From Paenalicyclobacillus macrosporangiidus (lineage in GTDB: Bacteria; Bacillota; Bacilli; Alicyclobacillales; Alicyclobacillaceae): a stretch of DNA of 64,000 nt. Made by a program: the position numbers and the translations under genes. The stretch's first letter is position 1; every line of letters begins with the position of its first letter. Positions 29,909 through 38,163 of this stretch are shown here, in pieces. Under the pieces are notes generated by a model. That model ran no database searches. It saw nothing but the letters and a program-made list of their open reading frames with translations, and was not told the origin of the DNA. The stretch is taken from NCBI RefSeq assembly GCF_900116805.1, contig NZ_FPBV01000005.1, positions 124,001 to 188,000 of the forward strand. The letters run 5' to 3'.

Positions 29909-31381
29909 ATGCCGGCGACAGATCTGTTGCATCAACCGTACGGATCGACGATGGGGCCGATGATCATCGTCACCGCAGCAGCGTTTATCGTGATGATCCT
30001 GGAGTTTCTGCTCCGCAAGGGGGACCGCCGGTGGTTGTCGGGCCTGTCCCTGGCGGGGATTGCCGCAGCGTTGGTGGCGGCGCTGTGGAACTTCCACCAC
30101 GAACCGGCCATTGCGCTGAATACGGTGGTGGTCGACGCCTTTGGCTCGGTGTTTTCGGTGCTCATCCTCATCAGCGCGCTGTTGGTGCTGCTGTTCACGC
30201 TGGACTACACGGGCAGGACGAAGGTGGCGAGTGAGCACACGTACCTGATCCTGTTCGCGGTGGTCGGCGCCCTGGCGATGGCGACGGCGGTCGATCTCGT
30301 CACGCTCTACGTCGGCCTCGAACTGCTGTCCGTGGCGAGCTACGTGTTGGTGGCGCTGCGGCGGCACTCGGCGCGGTCGGTGGAAGCGGGCGCCAAGTAC
30401 CTCTTGATGGGAGCGGTCGGGTCGGCGGTGGTGTTGTACGGGATGTCGTTCGTCTACGGCATCTCGGGCACGACGAACCTGATTGAACTGGGATCCAACG
30501 GATTCGCGATGTACAACAACTACCCGGCCATCACGGTGCTGGCGTTCCTCCTGATGCTGGCTGGCATGGGCTTCAAGCTGTCGCTGGTGCCGTTCCACAT
30601 GTGGACGCCGGACGCTTACGACGGCGCCCCGGCGCCGATCTCCGCCTTCCTGGCGACGCTCTCGAAGACGGCGGCGTTCGGGATGCTGCTGCGGATGCTC
30701 TTATTCGCGTTCAACGCGGCGGCCACGCAGTTGTTCTGGTGGGCGGGCGTGCTGGCGGCCGTCACCATGGTGGTCGGCAACCTGATTGCCCTGCCGCAGC
30801 GCAACATGAAGCGGCTGCTGGCGTTCTCCAGCGTGGCCCAGGCGGGCTACGTGCTGGTCCCGTTCGCCCTGATTCAGACGAACCACTTCAACGACTGGCC
30901 GGGCCTGTTCGACAGCATCTCGTTCTACCTGTACGCGTACACGTTCATGACCATCGGCGCCTTCGCCGTGGTCTACGTGGTGTCGCGCGCCCGCAACACC
31001 ATCGACTCGGACGCCCTGATTGGCCTGTACCAGCGGTCTCCCTGGCTGGCGGCGGCATTGACGGTGTTCGTCCTGGGGCTGGCGGGCATGCCCTTGACGG
31101 CGGGCTTCATCGGGAAGTTCTACATCTTCACGGACACGGTGCACCTGCACCAGGCTTGGCTCGGCGTGCTGTTGTTCCTGACGAGCGTCGCGTCGTTCTA
31201 CTACTACCTGGGCTGGGTGCGCAAGATCTTCCAGCGCGAGCCGGTGGGCGATATTGAACCCATCCGCGCCAGCGGCACGATGAACGTGCTGGTCGGCCTG
31301 TGCGTGCTGGGCACCATCGCGCTGGGCGTGGTCCCGGCGGTGCTGTTGCACCCGCTGCTCAACTCGGGCTGGCTGTATTGA
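29909..31381 (+). CDS. nuoN: NADH-quinone oxidoreductase subunit N
   Basis: A 490-residue antiporter-like proton pump subunit. Signatures are LYVGLELLSVASYVLVALRR, KLSLVPFHMWTPDAYDGAPAPISAFLAT (as FHMWTPDAYDGAP) and RNMKRLLAFSSVAQAGYVL. The ATG at 29909 lies five bases after the nuoM stop. It closes the operon; no nuoE, nuoF or nuoG is present anywhere in the window. Confidence 0.95.
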   Translation: MPATDLLHQPYGSTMGPMIIVTAAAFIVMILEFLLRKGDRRWLSGLSLAGIAAALVAALWNFHHEPAIALNTVVVDAFGSVFSVLILISALLVLLFTLDYTGRTKVASEHTYLILFAVVGALAMATAVDLVTLYVGLELLSVASYVLVALRRHSARSVEAGAKYLLMGAVGSAVVLYGMSFVYGISGTTNLIELGSNGFAMYNNYPAITVLAFLLMLAGMGFKLSLVPFHMWTPDAYDGAPAPISAFLATLSKTAAFGMLLRMLLFAFNAAATQLFWWAGVLAAVTMVVGNLIALPQRNMKRLLAFSSVAQAGYVLVPFALIQTNHFNDWPGLFDSISFYLYAYTFMTIGAFAVVYVVSRARNTIDSDALIGLYQRSPWLAAALTVFVLGLAGMPLTAGFIGKFYIFTDTVHLHQAWLGVLLFLTSVASFYYYLGWVRKIFQREPVGDIEPIRASGTMNVLVGLCVLGTIALGVVPAVLLHPLLNSGWLY

Positions 31382-31396
31382 GCGGCGGTGGATGGA

Positions 31397-31424
31397 GCGG
31401 CCCCGATGGCGGGGCCGCTTTCCA
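31397..31424 (+). terminator. Terminator of the nuo operon
   Basis: GCGGCCCC (31397-31404) pairs with GGGGCCGC (31411-31418) over a six-base loop, followed by TTTCCATTT. It lies 16 bases after the nuoN stop. Confidence 0.75.
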
Positions 31425-31425
31425 T

Positions 31426-31755
31426 TTACCCATGGAACGAATCGTTGAGGACCATGTACGCTTCCCTGAGATTGGAGAATGCCAGGATGACGATTGCGGC
31501 CGAGATCCCCACCCATCGCTCCCTGGTCAACGGGCGTCTTTCGGACGAGGGGATGGCTTTCCGCTTCAGGGAAAACAGTGAATTCATTTCGTGGCGAGGC
31601 AGCGAGTCCGTCGCGGCAGCAAGCAAGGTGTAGGCAGCGAGCTCATACAAACCGCTTCGGTGGAGCACGGCAAACGACGGCGCCATCCGGTGGGGCAGCG
31701 GCATTCCAAACGGAGGTCGTGGCATAAGAACCTTTTCATGACATCGCCTCTCCAC
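31426..31755 (-). CDS. Possible small membrane protein, unrecognised
   Basis: A frame of 109 codons convergent to nuoN. I do not recognise it. The last 40 residues contain one hydrophobic segment (WVGISAAIVILAFSNL), and the codon third positions are GC-rich as in real genes here. The start is unclear: GTG at 31755 or ATG at 31725, neither with a strong binding site. It could be a remnant of a longer gene. It is reported because the hydrophobic end looks like protein; it may be a chance frame. Confidence 0.22.
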   Translation of the reverse strand: MERRCHEKVLMPRPPFGMPLPHRMAPSFAVLHRSGLYELAAYTLLAAATDSLPRHEMNSLFSLKRKAIPSSERRPLTRERWVGISAAIVILAFSNLREAYMVLNDSFHG

Positions 31756-32474
31756 AAGGGATGGTCACCATAGGGGATTCGACGCCGGAATGAAATCAAC
31801 AAGACAGAATCATCTGTATCATTTCTCCCTTCCATACCGTCATCTCGCCTCCACGAACATCCATGCGTGCAATGAATGCGGCTTCATTCTGCGAATCGAC
31901 TCCCATATTCGCGAAGGGGTCCCGTTGTCCTTCTCTCGACCGCGCACCGTACGAAAGGACGATTGGCGCGGTCGGAGACGGCCCCGTGGGGTATCTGTCC
32001 AGGGTCGGCGGATGGCGATACGGCTGCGATCCCGGTGCGCAAGTTGGGCGGTGAGGCTCCATCCCGGCCCCTCAGGCCATCTGTCATCACCGCGCGGGTG
32101 GCAAACGGATCGCCCCTGTGCTGGGCAGCCTGGACGTCCCCCCAGAGCGAAGGGGACGGCGTTTGGCCGGATTTTCGGACTATGGAAGGCACTTCGCCGT
32201 CGCATTCATGGATTTGGCGGGCACGTTAGGCCGGGATTTCGGACAAAGTCGCGTGGTTTCCGCATTTCATCCTGCGATATTGTACGATTTTCCGGCCAAA
32301 ACACCGGTTCCGACGTAGTCCAGGCAGGCGGCAACCCGGCATTTACTTCGGCGATTCGGCTTATGTCTCCCCAACGGTGTCGCGGGAAGCGGTCCCGGGC
32401 CGTCCCACAGCCACTTCTCCCGCATGCGGCCACGCATCCTTTGACAGCAACCCCCGCGACTTCCTGACCGAAAT
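31756..32474. other. Gene-poor stretch with scattered repeat-family boxes
   Basis: No gene can be supported. The base composition is lower in GC than the flanks. GGCCGGATTTTCGGAC (32165-32180), GGCCGGGATTTCGGAC (32229-32244) and CGATTTTCCGGCC (32285-32297) resemble the boxes of the non-coding elements near 52 kb; the last is identical to 58199-58211. This suggests a decayed copy of that family. Confidence 0.45.
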
Positions 32475-32945
32475 GTGTACCCATTGCAGAAGATGCCCGG
32501 TCTCATCTCTCCGAGAATGTCAGCCGGAAGGGAAGTCGACGCATGGACCAGCCGGAATGGCGCGACCCGCCACATCTCGATCCGTCGGACGCCGGGCGCT
32601 CACACGAACCACGGCGGCAACGCCGGCGTCTGGGAGGCGGACTACTATTGGTCCGAGGCCGACAATCAGTGGGTGCAGCCCACACAGATCTACATCGTCC
32701 AGACCATCGTCGGGGTTTCCGACGTTGGAAGCGGCTCCGTCTACTGGGAAGAGGCGCTGCCCGCTTCCTCGGGAAATGATCTCTATGTCGCCCAGATGCG
32801 GTATGATTCGAAGACCAACACCATGCAGTCCCTGTGGCTGGGGAACTGGGTGTACGGTCCTTCGTTCGCCGACGGGGATTCTTGGGTCGTCCAGATGCCA
32901 GACCAGACGCAGAAAGGGTGGACGGTGTACACCCCGGCGCAGTAG
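32475..32945 (+). CDS. Hypothetical protein, probably a C-terminal fragment of a secreted protein
   Basis: The frame encodes 156 residues of which the last 110 look like a real, beta-rich, aromatic domain: NAGVWEADYYWSEADNQWV at about residues 48-66, then VSDVGSGSVYWEE and GNWVYGPSFADGDSWVVQMP. The first 45 residues look unlike protein and there is no signal peptide or clear binding site, while the domain has the style of an exported protein. Either the start has been lost by a frameshift or deletion, or the true start lies at about 32517. I do not recognise the family. Confidence 0.4.
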   Translation: MYPLQKMPGLISPRMSAGREVDAWTSRNGATRHISIRRTPGAHTNHGGNAGVWEADYYWSEADNQWVQPTQIYIVQTIVGVSDVGSGSVYWEEALPASSGNDLYVAQMRYDSKTNTMQSLWLGNWVYGPSFADGDSWVVQMPDQTQKGWTVYTPAQ

Positions 32946-33024
32946 CGCCAGCCGTCGGGGGGTCCAGGTGCCGCCCGCCGTTCGCGGGACTATCAAGCCA
33001 CCCCATATCGTGGAGAGGAGCCCT

Positions 33025-33546
33025 ATGATGTTCACCATTCGATCCGAAAGTCCAAAAGACTTCACTTCCATCCGGGAGGTACACCTGCGCGCGTTCGAGG
33101 GCGAAGGGGAAGCCAACCTGGTGGAGGCCGTACGCGCCTCCGACAACTTCGTCCCGGAGCTGTCCCTGGTGGCCGTGACGGACACTGATGAAGTGGTCGG
33201 CCACATCTTGTTCAGCATCGTGGGGATTGAGACCGACACCGGGATGGTGCCCACGCTCGCCCTGGCCCCAATGGCTGTCTTGCCTGAATATCAACATCAG
33301 GGCATCGGGTCCGCCCTCGTCCGGGAAGGCTTGCGGAGGGCCGCAGAGCTCGGCTTTGAACACGTCGTCGTATTGGGCCACCCGAACTTCTATCCCAAAT
33401 TCGGGTTTGTGCCGTCCACGGCGAAAGGCATTCAGTCTCCGTTCCAAGTGCCGGAGGAAGTGTTCATGGTCCATGAAATCCAAGCGGGTTCGCTCGACTC
33501 CATACGCGGCACGGTGAAGTATCCGCCTGCGTTCGATCACGTGTAA
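33025..33546 (+). CDS. GNAT-family N-acetyltransferase (YhbS-like)
   Basis: A 173-residue acetyltransferase that would move the acetyl group of acetyl-CoA to an unknown amine. The acetyl-CoA binding motif is APMAVLPEYQHQGIGSALVREGL (seen as YQHQGIGSALV), followed by VVVLGHPNFYPKFGFVPS, typical of the YhbS subgroup. Two ATG codons are adjacent (33025 and 33028), preceded by GAGAGGAG. The substrate cannot be deduced. Confidence 0.88.
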   Translation: MMFTIRSESPKDFTSIREVHLRAFEGEGEANLVEAVRASDNFVPELSLVAVTDTDEVVGHILFSIVGIETDTGMVPTLALAPMAVLPEYQHQGIGSALVREGLRRAAELGFEHVVVLGHPNFYPKFGFVPSTAKGIQSPFQVPEEVFMVHEIQAGSLDSIRGTVKYPPAFDHV

Positions 33547-33633
33547 CCGAGCACGAGCGGGACCGCGCATGACCCAACGAAGCAGGAGATCCCGCGCGGC
33601 CGCCGAACCCTAACGAAAGGAGGGGAGCCACCG

Positions 33634-33894
33634 ATGCTCGCGAGCGCCATCGATCAAAGCCGCGCCGTCCTCATGGCCGTCGACGGCTTGGTGTTCATCG
33701 TCGCCTTCTTGTTCGGCACCTACGTCTGGTGGCGGGCGCTCGCCATCCTCAAGTGGGAGAAGTTTGTGTTCGATCCGTTCGGGCACCAAACCCGCGTGCT
33801 CCGCTTCCTGCTCGCGCTCTGCGGTGGATTTGTCCTGGCCGTGGTCGCGGTGATCTACGTGCTCGCCGGGCAGGCGCTGCGCATCTTGCTCTGA
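33634..33894 (+). CDS. ywzB: DUF1146 small membrane protein (YwzB-like)
   Basis: An 86-residue protein with two membrane helices (about 17-38 and 57-83) joined by a short basic loop (LKWEKFVFDPFGHQTR). This is the DUF1146/YwzB family. In Bacillus subtilis ywzB also lies between the atp operon and murAA, so position supports the call. The ATG follows AAAGGAGGGGAGCCACC, a very strong site. The function is unknown. Confidence 0.8.
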   Translation: MLASAIDQSRAVLMAVDGLVFIVAFLFGTYVWWRALAILKWEKFVFDPFGHQTRVLRFLLALCGGFVLAVVAVIYVLAGQALRILL

Positions 33895-33916
33895 TTTATC
33901 GGTGAGGAGGACTTGC

Positions 33917-34930
33917 ATGAACCGACCCGATGGATGTCCCACGCATTCCCTGTCCGGGGGGTGGCGCCGATTCGCGCTGTGCGTGGCCGGCCTGCACGTG
34001 GTCGGCCTGTTGCTGTGGCTTCCGGCGTTGCCAGGGCACCCGATTCTCCTCGGCATGGGGCTTCTGGCGTACACGTTCGGGTTGCGGCACGCGCTCGACG
34101 CCGACCACATCGCCGCGGTGGACAACACCGTGCGCAAGCTGACGGAGCAGCGGCGAGATCCCTCCGGCGTCGGCTTCTTCTTCGCCCTCGGCCACTCCAC
34201 GGTCGTCATCCTGACGGCCATCGCCACCACCTTCGCCATGCACTGGGTGGAGCGGGCGCTGCCCGGATTTGAGGCGGCGGGCGGCGTGATTGGCGGCACC
34301 GTCTCCGGTCTGTTCCTGCTCATCGTGGGGTTCATCAACTTCGCCATCCTGGGGCGGACCCTGCAACTCGCGCGCCGCGCGGGCACACCGGGCGTCGGCG
34401 CCGGCGCCTCCCCGGCCGGGCCGCTGACCGCCCTGTTGTGGCCCCTGTTCCGGTTCGTGAGCCGGAGTTGGCACGTGTATCCCATCGGTTTCCTGTTTGG
34501 GCTGGGGTTTGACACGGCCAGCGAGATCGCACTGCTCTCCATGTCCGCCTCGGCCGCCCATCAGGCCGTGCCGGTGTCCGGGCTGACGGCCCTTCCCATC
34601 CTCTTCTCCGCAGGCATGACCCTGCTCGACACCGCCGACGGCGTGTGGATGGCCAGCGCCTATCGGTGGGCCTTCGCCGATCCCGTGCGCAAACTCCGCT
34701 ACAACCTGACGGTCACGTCCATCTCCGTCGCCGCCGCCATCACCATCGGTGTCATCGAGCTCGTGCAGGTGTGGAGCCCGCAGATGGGACTGAACGGGGG
34801 AATCTGGAAGAGCCTTCAGGAGCTCGACATCGGGCCGCTGGGCGTGGGCCTCATTCTGGTCCTGGCGGCCATCTGGGGTGTGACCCTCATCGCGTCGCGC
34901 GCGTCGCGTCGGCGGGGCGTGAGCGCCTAG
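33917..34930 (+). CDS. Nickel/cobalt permease, NiCoT family
   Basis: A 337-residue membrane permease of the HoxN/NixA family with about eight helices. The metal-selectivity motif RHALDADHI is at residues 57-65 (H58, D61, H64), and further signatures are GFFFALGHSTVV and LGFDTASEIALL. The ATG at 33917 follows GAGGAGG. No nickel or cobalt enzyme lies in the window, so whether it feeds urease, hydrogenase or cobalamin synthesis is open. A 14-base leader block (GAGGAGGACTTGCA) is shared exactly with the next gene. Confidence 0.9.
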   Translation: MNRPDGCPTHSLSGGWRRFALCVAGLHVVGLLLWLPALPGHPILLGMGLLAYTFGLRHALDADHIAAVDNTVRKLTEQRRDPSGVGFFFALGHSTVVILTAIATTFAMHWVERALPGFEAAGGVIGGTVSGLFLLIVGFINFAILGRTLQLARRAGTPGVGAGASPAGPLTALLWPLFRFVSRSWHVYPIGFLFGLGFDTASEIALLSMSASAAHQAVPVSGLTALPILFSAGMTLLDTADGVWMASAYRWAFADPVRKLRYNLTVTSISVAAAITIGVIELVQVWSPQMGLNGGIWKSLQELDIGPLGVGLILVLAAIWGVTLIASRASRRRGVSA

Positions 34931-35038
34931 GCGCCTCGCCACGCCGCGGTGCGTGCGGTGCGTCCCGCACCGGGCCGCGTTTCATGCCGGGCCTGCGCCT
35001 CCCCACCCAGGCGCGCCATTCGAGAGGAGGACTTGCAC

Positions 35039-36415
35039 ATGTCTGAAGCTTGGAGAAGTTATTTGGAGACCCATCGGGATCGATTTCTCAACGAATTCCT
35101 CGAACTGCTGCGCATTCCCAGCGTGTCCACCGAACCCTCGCTGGCTGGCGAGGTGCGGCGAGCGGCGGAGTGGACGGCGGATCGACTGCGCCAGGCGGGC
35201 ATTGAAAACGTGCAGGTGATGGACACCCAGTGCCACCCGGTCGTGTACGGTGACTGGCTGCATGCCGGGGCGGACAAACCGACGCTCCTGTTCTACGGCC
35301 ACTTCGACGTCCAACCGGCCGATCCGCTGGAGCTCTGGACCTCTCCGCCGTTCGATCCGCGCGTCGAAGACGGCTGTATCTTCGCCCGCGGCGCCAGCGA
35401 CATGAAGGGGAGCCTGTTGCTGCCCGCGATTGCCTGCGAGGCCCTGTTGAAGACGGAGGGCAAGCTGCCCGTGAACGTCAAGTTCCTGTACGAGGGCGAG
35501 GAGGAGATCGGCAGCCCCTCGCTGACGCGGTTCATTCAGGAGAACCGGGACAGGCTGGCGTGCGACATGGTGGTGTGCGCGGACGGGGGCGTCGGTTCCG
35601 AGGACGATCCGGTGGTCAATGTCGGCCGACGCGGCCTGACGGCGCTCGAGGTGACCGTGCGCAGCGCCAACACCGACCTGCACTCCGGTGGGGCCGGCGG
35701 CATGGTGCACAACGCCCTGCACGCGTTGGTCCAGATCCTCGCCTCCATGCGCGACGAAGAGGGCCGCATCCTCGTCGAAGGCTTCTACGATGACGTGAGG
35801 CCGTTGACGGAGGAGGAGCGGGCGGAGATCGCGAAGGCCCCGTTCGACGCCGATGCGTACAAGGCCGCCATCGGCATCAAGGACTTCTTCGGCGAGCCGG
35901 AGTACACCCCGCAGGAGCGCAACGTCGCCCGCCCGACGCTGGAGGTCAACGGCCTGTGGGGCGGCTACCAGGGCGCCGGGACGAAGACCGTGATCCCGTG
36001 CGAGGCGCACGCCAAGATCACCTGCCGCCTCGTGCCGGACCAGGATCCCGAGCGGGTGGCGAAGTGCGTGATCGATCACATCCACAAAGTCGCCCCACGC
36101 CAAGTCGAGGTCTCCATTGAGACGTTCCCGGGCGACGCGGACCCGTACCTGCTGCCGGCGGATCACCCGGGTCTCCAAGCCCTGGAGAAGGCGGTGGCCG
36201 CCGTGTCGAAGAAGTGGCCGGCCCGGGTGCGCGGCGGCGGGACGGTGCCCATCACGGGCATGATGAAGCGCCTGCTCGGCGTCGACACCATCACGCTCGG
36301 CGCCTCGGGCGGGATGGAGCGCGCCCACGCGCCGAACGAGTTCGTTCGCATCCGGAACTTCGAGCGGATCCAGTACGCGTACTGCATGCTCTTGCAGGAG
36401 CTCGGCGCGCGCTGA
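35039..36415 (+). CDS. M20-family dipeptidase
   Basis: A 458-residue cytoplasmic metallopeptidase of the M20 family, with di-zinc ligands and catalytic residues visible: GHFDVQP (H88, D90), RGASDMKG (D121), YEGEEEIGS (E154-E156) and MERAHAPNE near the end. A dimerisation domain insert occupies about residues 200-330. It probably cleaves dipeptides or related amide bonds. The ATG at 35039 follows GAGAGGAGGACTTGCAC. Confidence 0.9.
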   Translation: MSEAWRSYLETHRDRFLNEFLELLRIPSVSTEPSLAGEVRRAAEWTADRLRQAGIENVQVMDTQCHPVVYGDWLHAGADKPTLLFYGHFDVQPADPLELWTSPPFDPRVEDGCIFARGASDMKGSLLLPAIACEALLKTEGKLPVNVKFLYEGEEEIGSPSLTRFIQENRDRLACDMVVCADGGVGSEDDPVVNVGRRGLTALEVTVRSANTDLHSGGAGGMVHNALHALVQILASMRDEEGRILVEGFYDDVRPLTEEERAEIAKAPFDADAYKAAIGIKDFFGEPEYTPQERNVARPTLEVNGLWGGYQGAGTKTVIPCEAHAKITCRLVPDQDPERVAKCVIDHIHKVAPRQVEVSIETFPGDADPYLLPADHPGLQALEKAVAAVSKKWPARVRGGGTVPITGMMKRLLGVDTITLGASGGMERAHAPNEFVRIRNFERIQYAYCMLLQELGAR

Positions 36416-36631
36416 GTTCGCGGGGGTAGGGGGGCGCCGTGCGGGGGCCGGTGGGCCGGTGGGCGGCGCGGCACGGTGTTCGCGAGGGGCGGCGGGATCG
36501 ATAGCAACGGTTCTGTATTTACGGAAGCTGCGGCAGCCGGATGTAACATCGGTTTCGTACTTATCCGCCATCGCGGCGTCGTCCACGGGCATACTAGCGG
36601 AAACGGTGGAGACCTTTTGGAGGTGACGCGG

Positions 36632-37315
36632 ATGCCCCTGGATGATGACCGTCGCGGCCGTGTGCGGCGGGCGGTGTGCCTCGCGCTCGGAGCTGCGTTG
36701 GTGGCCGCTGTGCCGCAGATCGGCACGGTGCAGGCTGAGTCGGTGGGCCCGGACCCGGCGGAGGCGTCGCGGGTGGTGCAGGCCGAGTCGGCGAGTTCAG
36801 GCCTGGCCAGGGGGGCGTGGGCCACCCAAGCCGAACCCGCGAGCTCAGGCCCAGCCGGGCCGTCGCGGGCGACGAAACCCGCGACGACGCAGCCCGCGGC
36901 GGCGAGCGAGCCTCTGGCCCTCGCCGCTTCGACCCCCCGGTCCCTCGCCGCTCCGGCCCCCGCGGTTCCGGCGCAACCGGTCCTCCTGGCCACTGCCGCC
37001 CCGCAGGCCCAAGCCCCGCAACCCGGCTCCCGGGCCCCAACCAAGCCGGCACAGCGTCCCAATGTCAAGCCGGAGCCGGCGTACGCGCCGTGGGGCAGGA
37101 TGGCCATGCGGATCGTGCAAAATCGTTATCCCAAGGCCGCCATCGTCGACTACCTGCACGTCGGGCGGCGCAACCTGTCGGCCACCCGGGCGCAGGAGAC
37201 GTTCAAGCTGTGGTTGCGGCAAGGAAAGCAGGAGTTCGGCGTGTACGTGACCATCACGTTCAACACGCAGACCCAACGCGTCCTTCGCACCGATCTGCGC
37301 AGGACGGTGCGCTAA
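36632..37315 (+). CDS. Secreted DUF3889-domain protein (YqzG-like)
   Basis: A 227-residue protein with a signal peptide (basic start, then AVCLALGAALVAAVPQ, cleavage near QAES at about 37), an Ala/Pro/Ser-rich spacer up to about residue 150, and a C-terminal DUF3889 domain. The domain shows YPKAAIVDYLHVGR, FKLWLRQGKQEFGVYVTITF and a final Arg-rich strand, as in Bacillus YqzG and YhdC. The ATG at 36632 is chosen for its GGAGGTG site; the upstream frame to 36476 is non-coding. The function is unknown. The spacer is longer than in the Bacillus members. Confidence 0.7.
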   Translation: MPLDDDRRGRVRRAVCLALGAALVAAVPQIGTVQAESVGPDPAEASRVVQAESASSGLARGAWATQAEPASSGPAGPSRATKPATTQPAAASEPLALAASTPRSLAAPAPAVPAQPVLLATAAPQAQAPQPGSRAPTKPAQRPNVKPEPAYAPWGRMAMRIVQNRYPKAAIVDYLHVGRRNLSATRAQETFKLWLRQGKQEFGVYVTITFNTQTQRVLRTDLRRTVR

Positions 37316-37328
37316 AACGACGGACCCT

Positions 37329-37490
37329 GCGGCAAGCTACCAGCGTGCGAAGCCACTGCGGCGAGCTCCCGCGGGAAGCCGCCACGGCACGCCAGGCGCG
37401 CGAAGCCACTGCAGCAAGCAACCGCGGCAAGCCATCCCGGTAAGCCACTACGGCCAGCCACCACGGCAAGCCCCCGCGGGGGATGGCGGA
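37329..37490. repeat. Degenerate tandem repeats, core AAGCCACTACGGC
   Basis: Many imperfect copies of a 15-base unit like GCAAGCCACYRCGGC fill the space between the DUF3889 gene and the MarR operon. No gene can be supported in it. Confidence 0.55.
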
Positions 37491-37524
37491 GCCAATCACC
37501 GGGATCGATCCCCAAAACAGGGGG

Positions 37525-37558
37525 TTGTGAATTATTTCGTTTGGCTATACGATATAGC
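37525..37558 (+). promoter_or_regulatory. Candidate promoter with a palindromic operator of the MarR operon
   Basis: GCTATA-CGA-TATAGC (37544-37558) is a perfect 6-3-6 inverted repeat. It overlaps a weak promoter, TTGTGA (37525-37530) and TACGAT (37548-37553) 17 bases apart. It lies 16 bases upstream of the marR-like start, so autoregulation is likely. Confidence 0.5.
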
Positions 37559-37574
37559 TGAATGGGGTGGAGCT

Positions 37575-38114
37575 ATGGCAGGCGAGATGTCGCTGGAGGT
37601 CCTGTTCGAGGACCTGCAGAAGGTGAACCGGGCGCTGCGGGCGGGATCGTTGCGGCAGGGCGATCTGCAGATCACGCGGGTCCAGTGGATGATCCTGCGC
37701 ACCCTGCGCAAACGGCCGGGGTGTCCCATCGGGCAGTTGGCGGAGAAGTTGGACGTGCGGCCCAGCACCATGTCCCAGATGCTCGATCGCTTGGAGAAAA
37801 TGGGCTGGATCATCCGCCGCATCAGCAGCACCGATTCGCGCGTCCGCACGGTCGATCTCACGCCGGAGGGGGAGCGCGTCATCCGCGCGGTCGAGAGCAC
37901 CTGGCTGTCGCGCCTGCGCCGTCCCTTCGAGGCGTTGAGTGAGGAGGAGCGCGTGCAGCTGGTGACGCTGTTCCACAAGCTCGCGCAGGCCATCCCCGCC
38001 GACCGGGGTGTGGACGATCCGGACGGGCAAGCCATCCCGCCCGACCGCAGCGTGGACGAACCCCGCGGGCCGCACGATTTCGCCACTGGCCAGGGCGATC
38101 CCGTCGACCGCTGA
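37575..38114 (+). CDS. MarR-family transcriptional regulator
   Basis: A 179-residue winged-helix regulator. The helix-turn-helix is PIGQLAEKLDVRPSTMSQMLDRLEKMGWI and the wing is RRISSTDSRVRTVDLTPEG, both shown in part; the helices at each end form the dimer. The ATG at 37575 is chosen since GGGGTGGAG precedes it; a GTG at 37527 lies inside the promoter. A short Asp/Pro-rich tail of about 35 residues follows the domain. It is followed by an ABC exporter, which it probably controls in response to a small molecule. Confidence 0.88.
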   Translation: MAGEMSLEVLFEDLQKVNRALRAGSLRQGDLQITRVQWMILRTLRKRPGCPIGQLAEKLDVRPSTMSQMLDRLEKMGWIIRRISSTDSRVRTVDLTPEGERVIRAVESTWLSRLRRPFEALSEEERVQLVTLFHKLAQAIPADRGVDDPDGQAIPPDRSVDEPRGPHDFATGQGDPVDR

Positions 38115-38163
38115 CCTCGCACGCCGGCAACGCACGCCCCAAGCATCCAGGGGAGGGATCCGG

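Noticed and set aside
31790-32467. Plus-strand 225-codon frame in the gene-poor patch
   Set aside because: No binding site, no domain, odd Arg/Ser/Cys-rich composition and overlap with repeat boxes.
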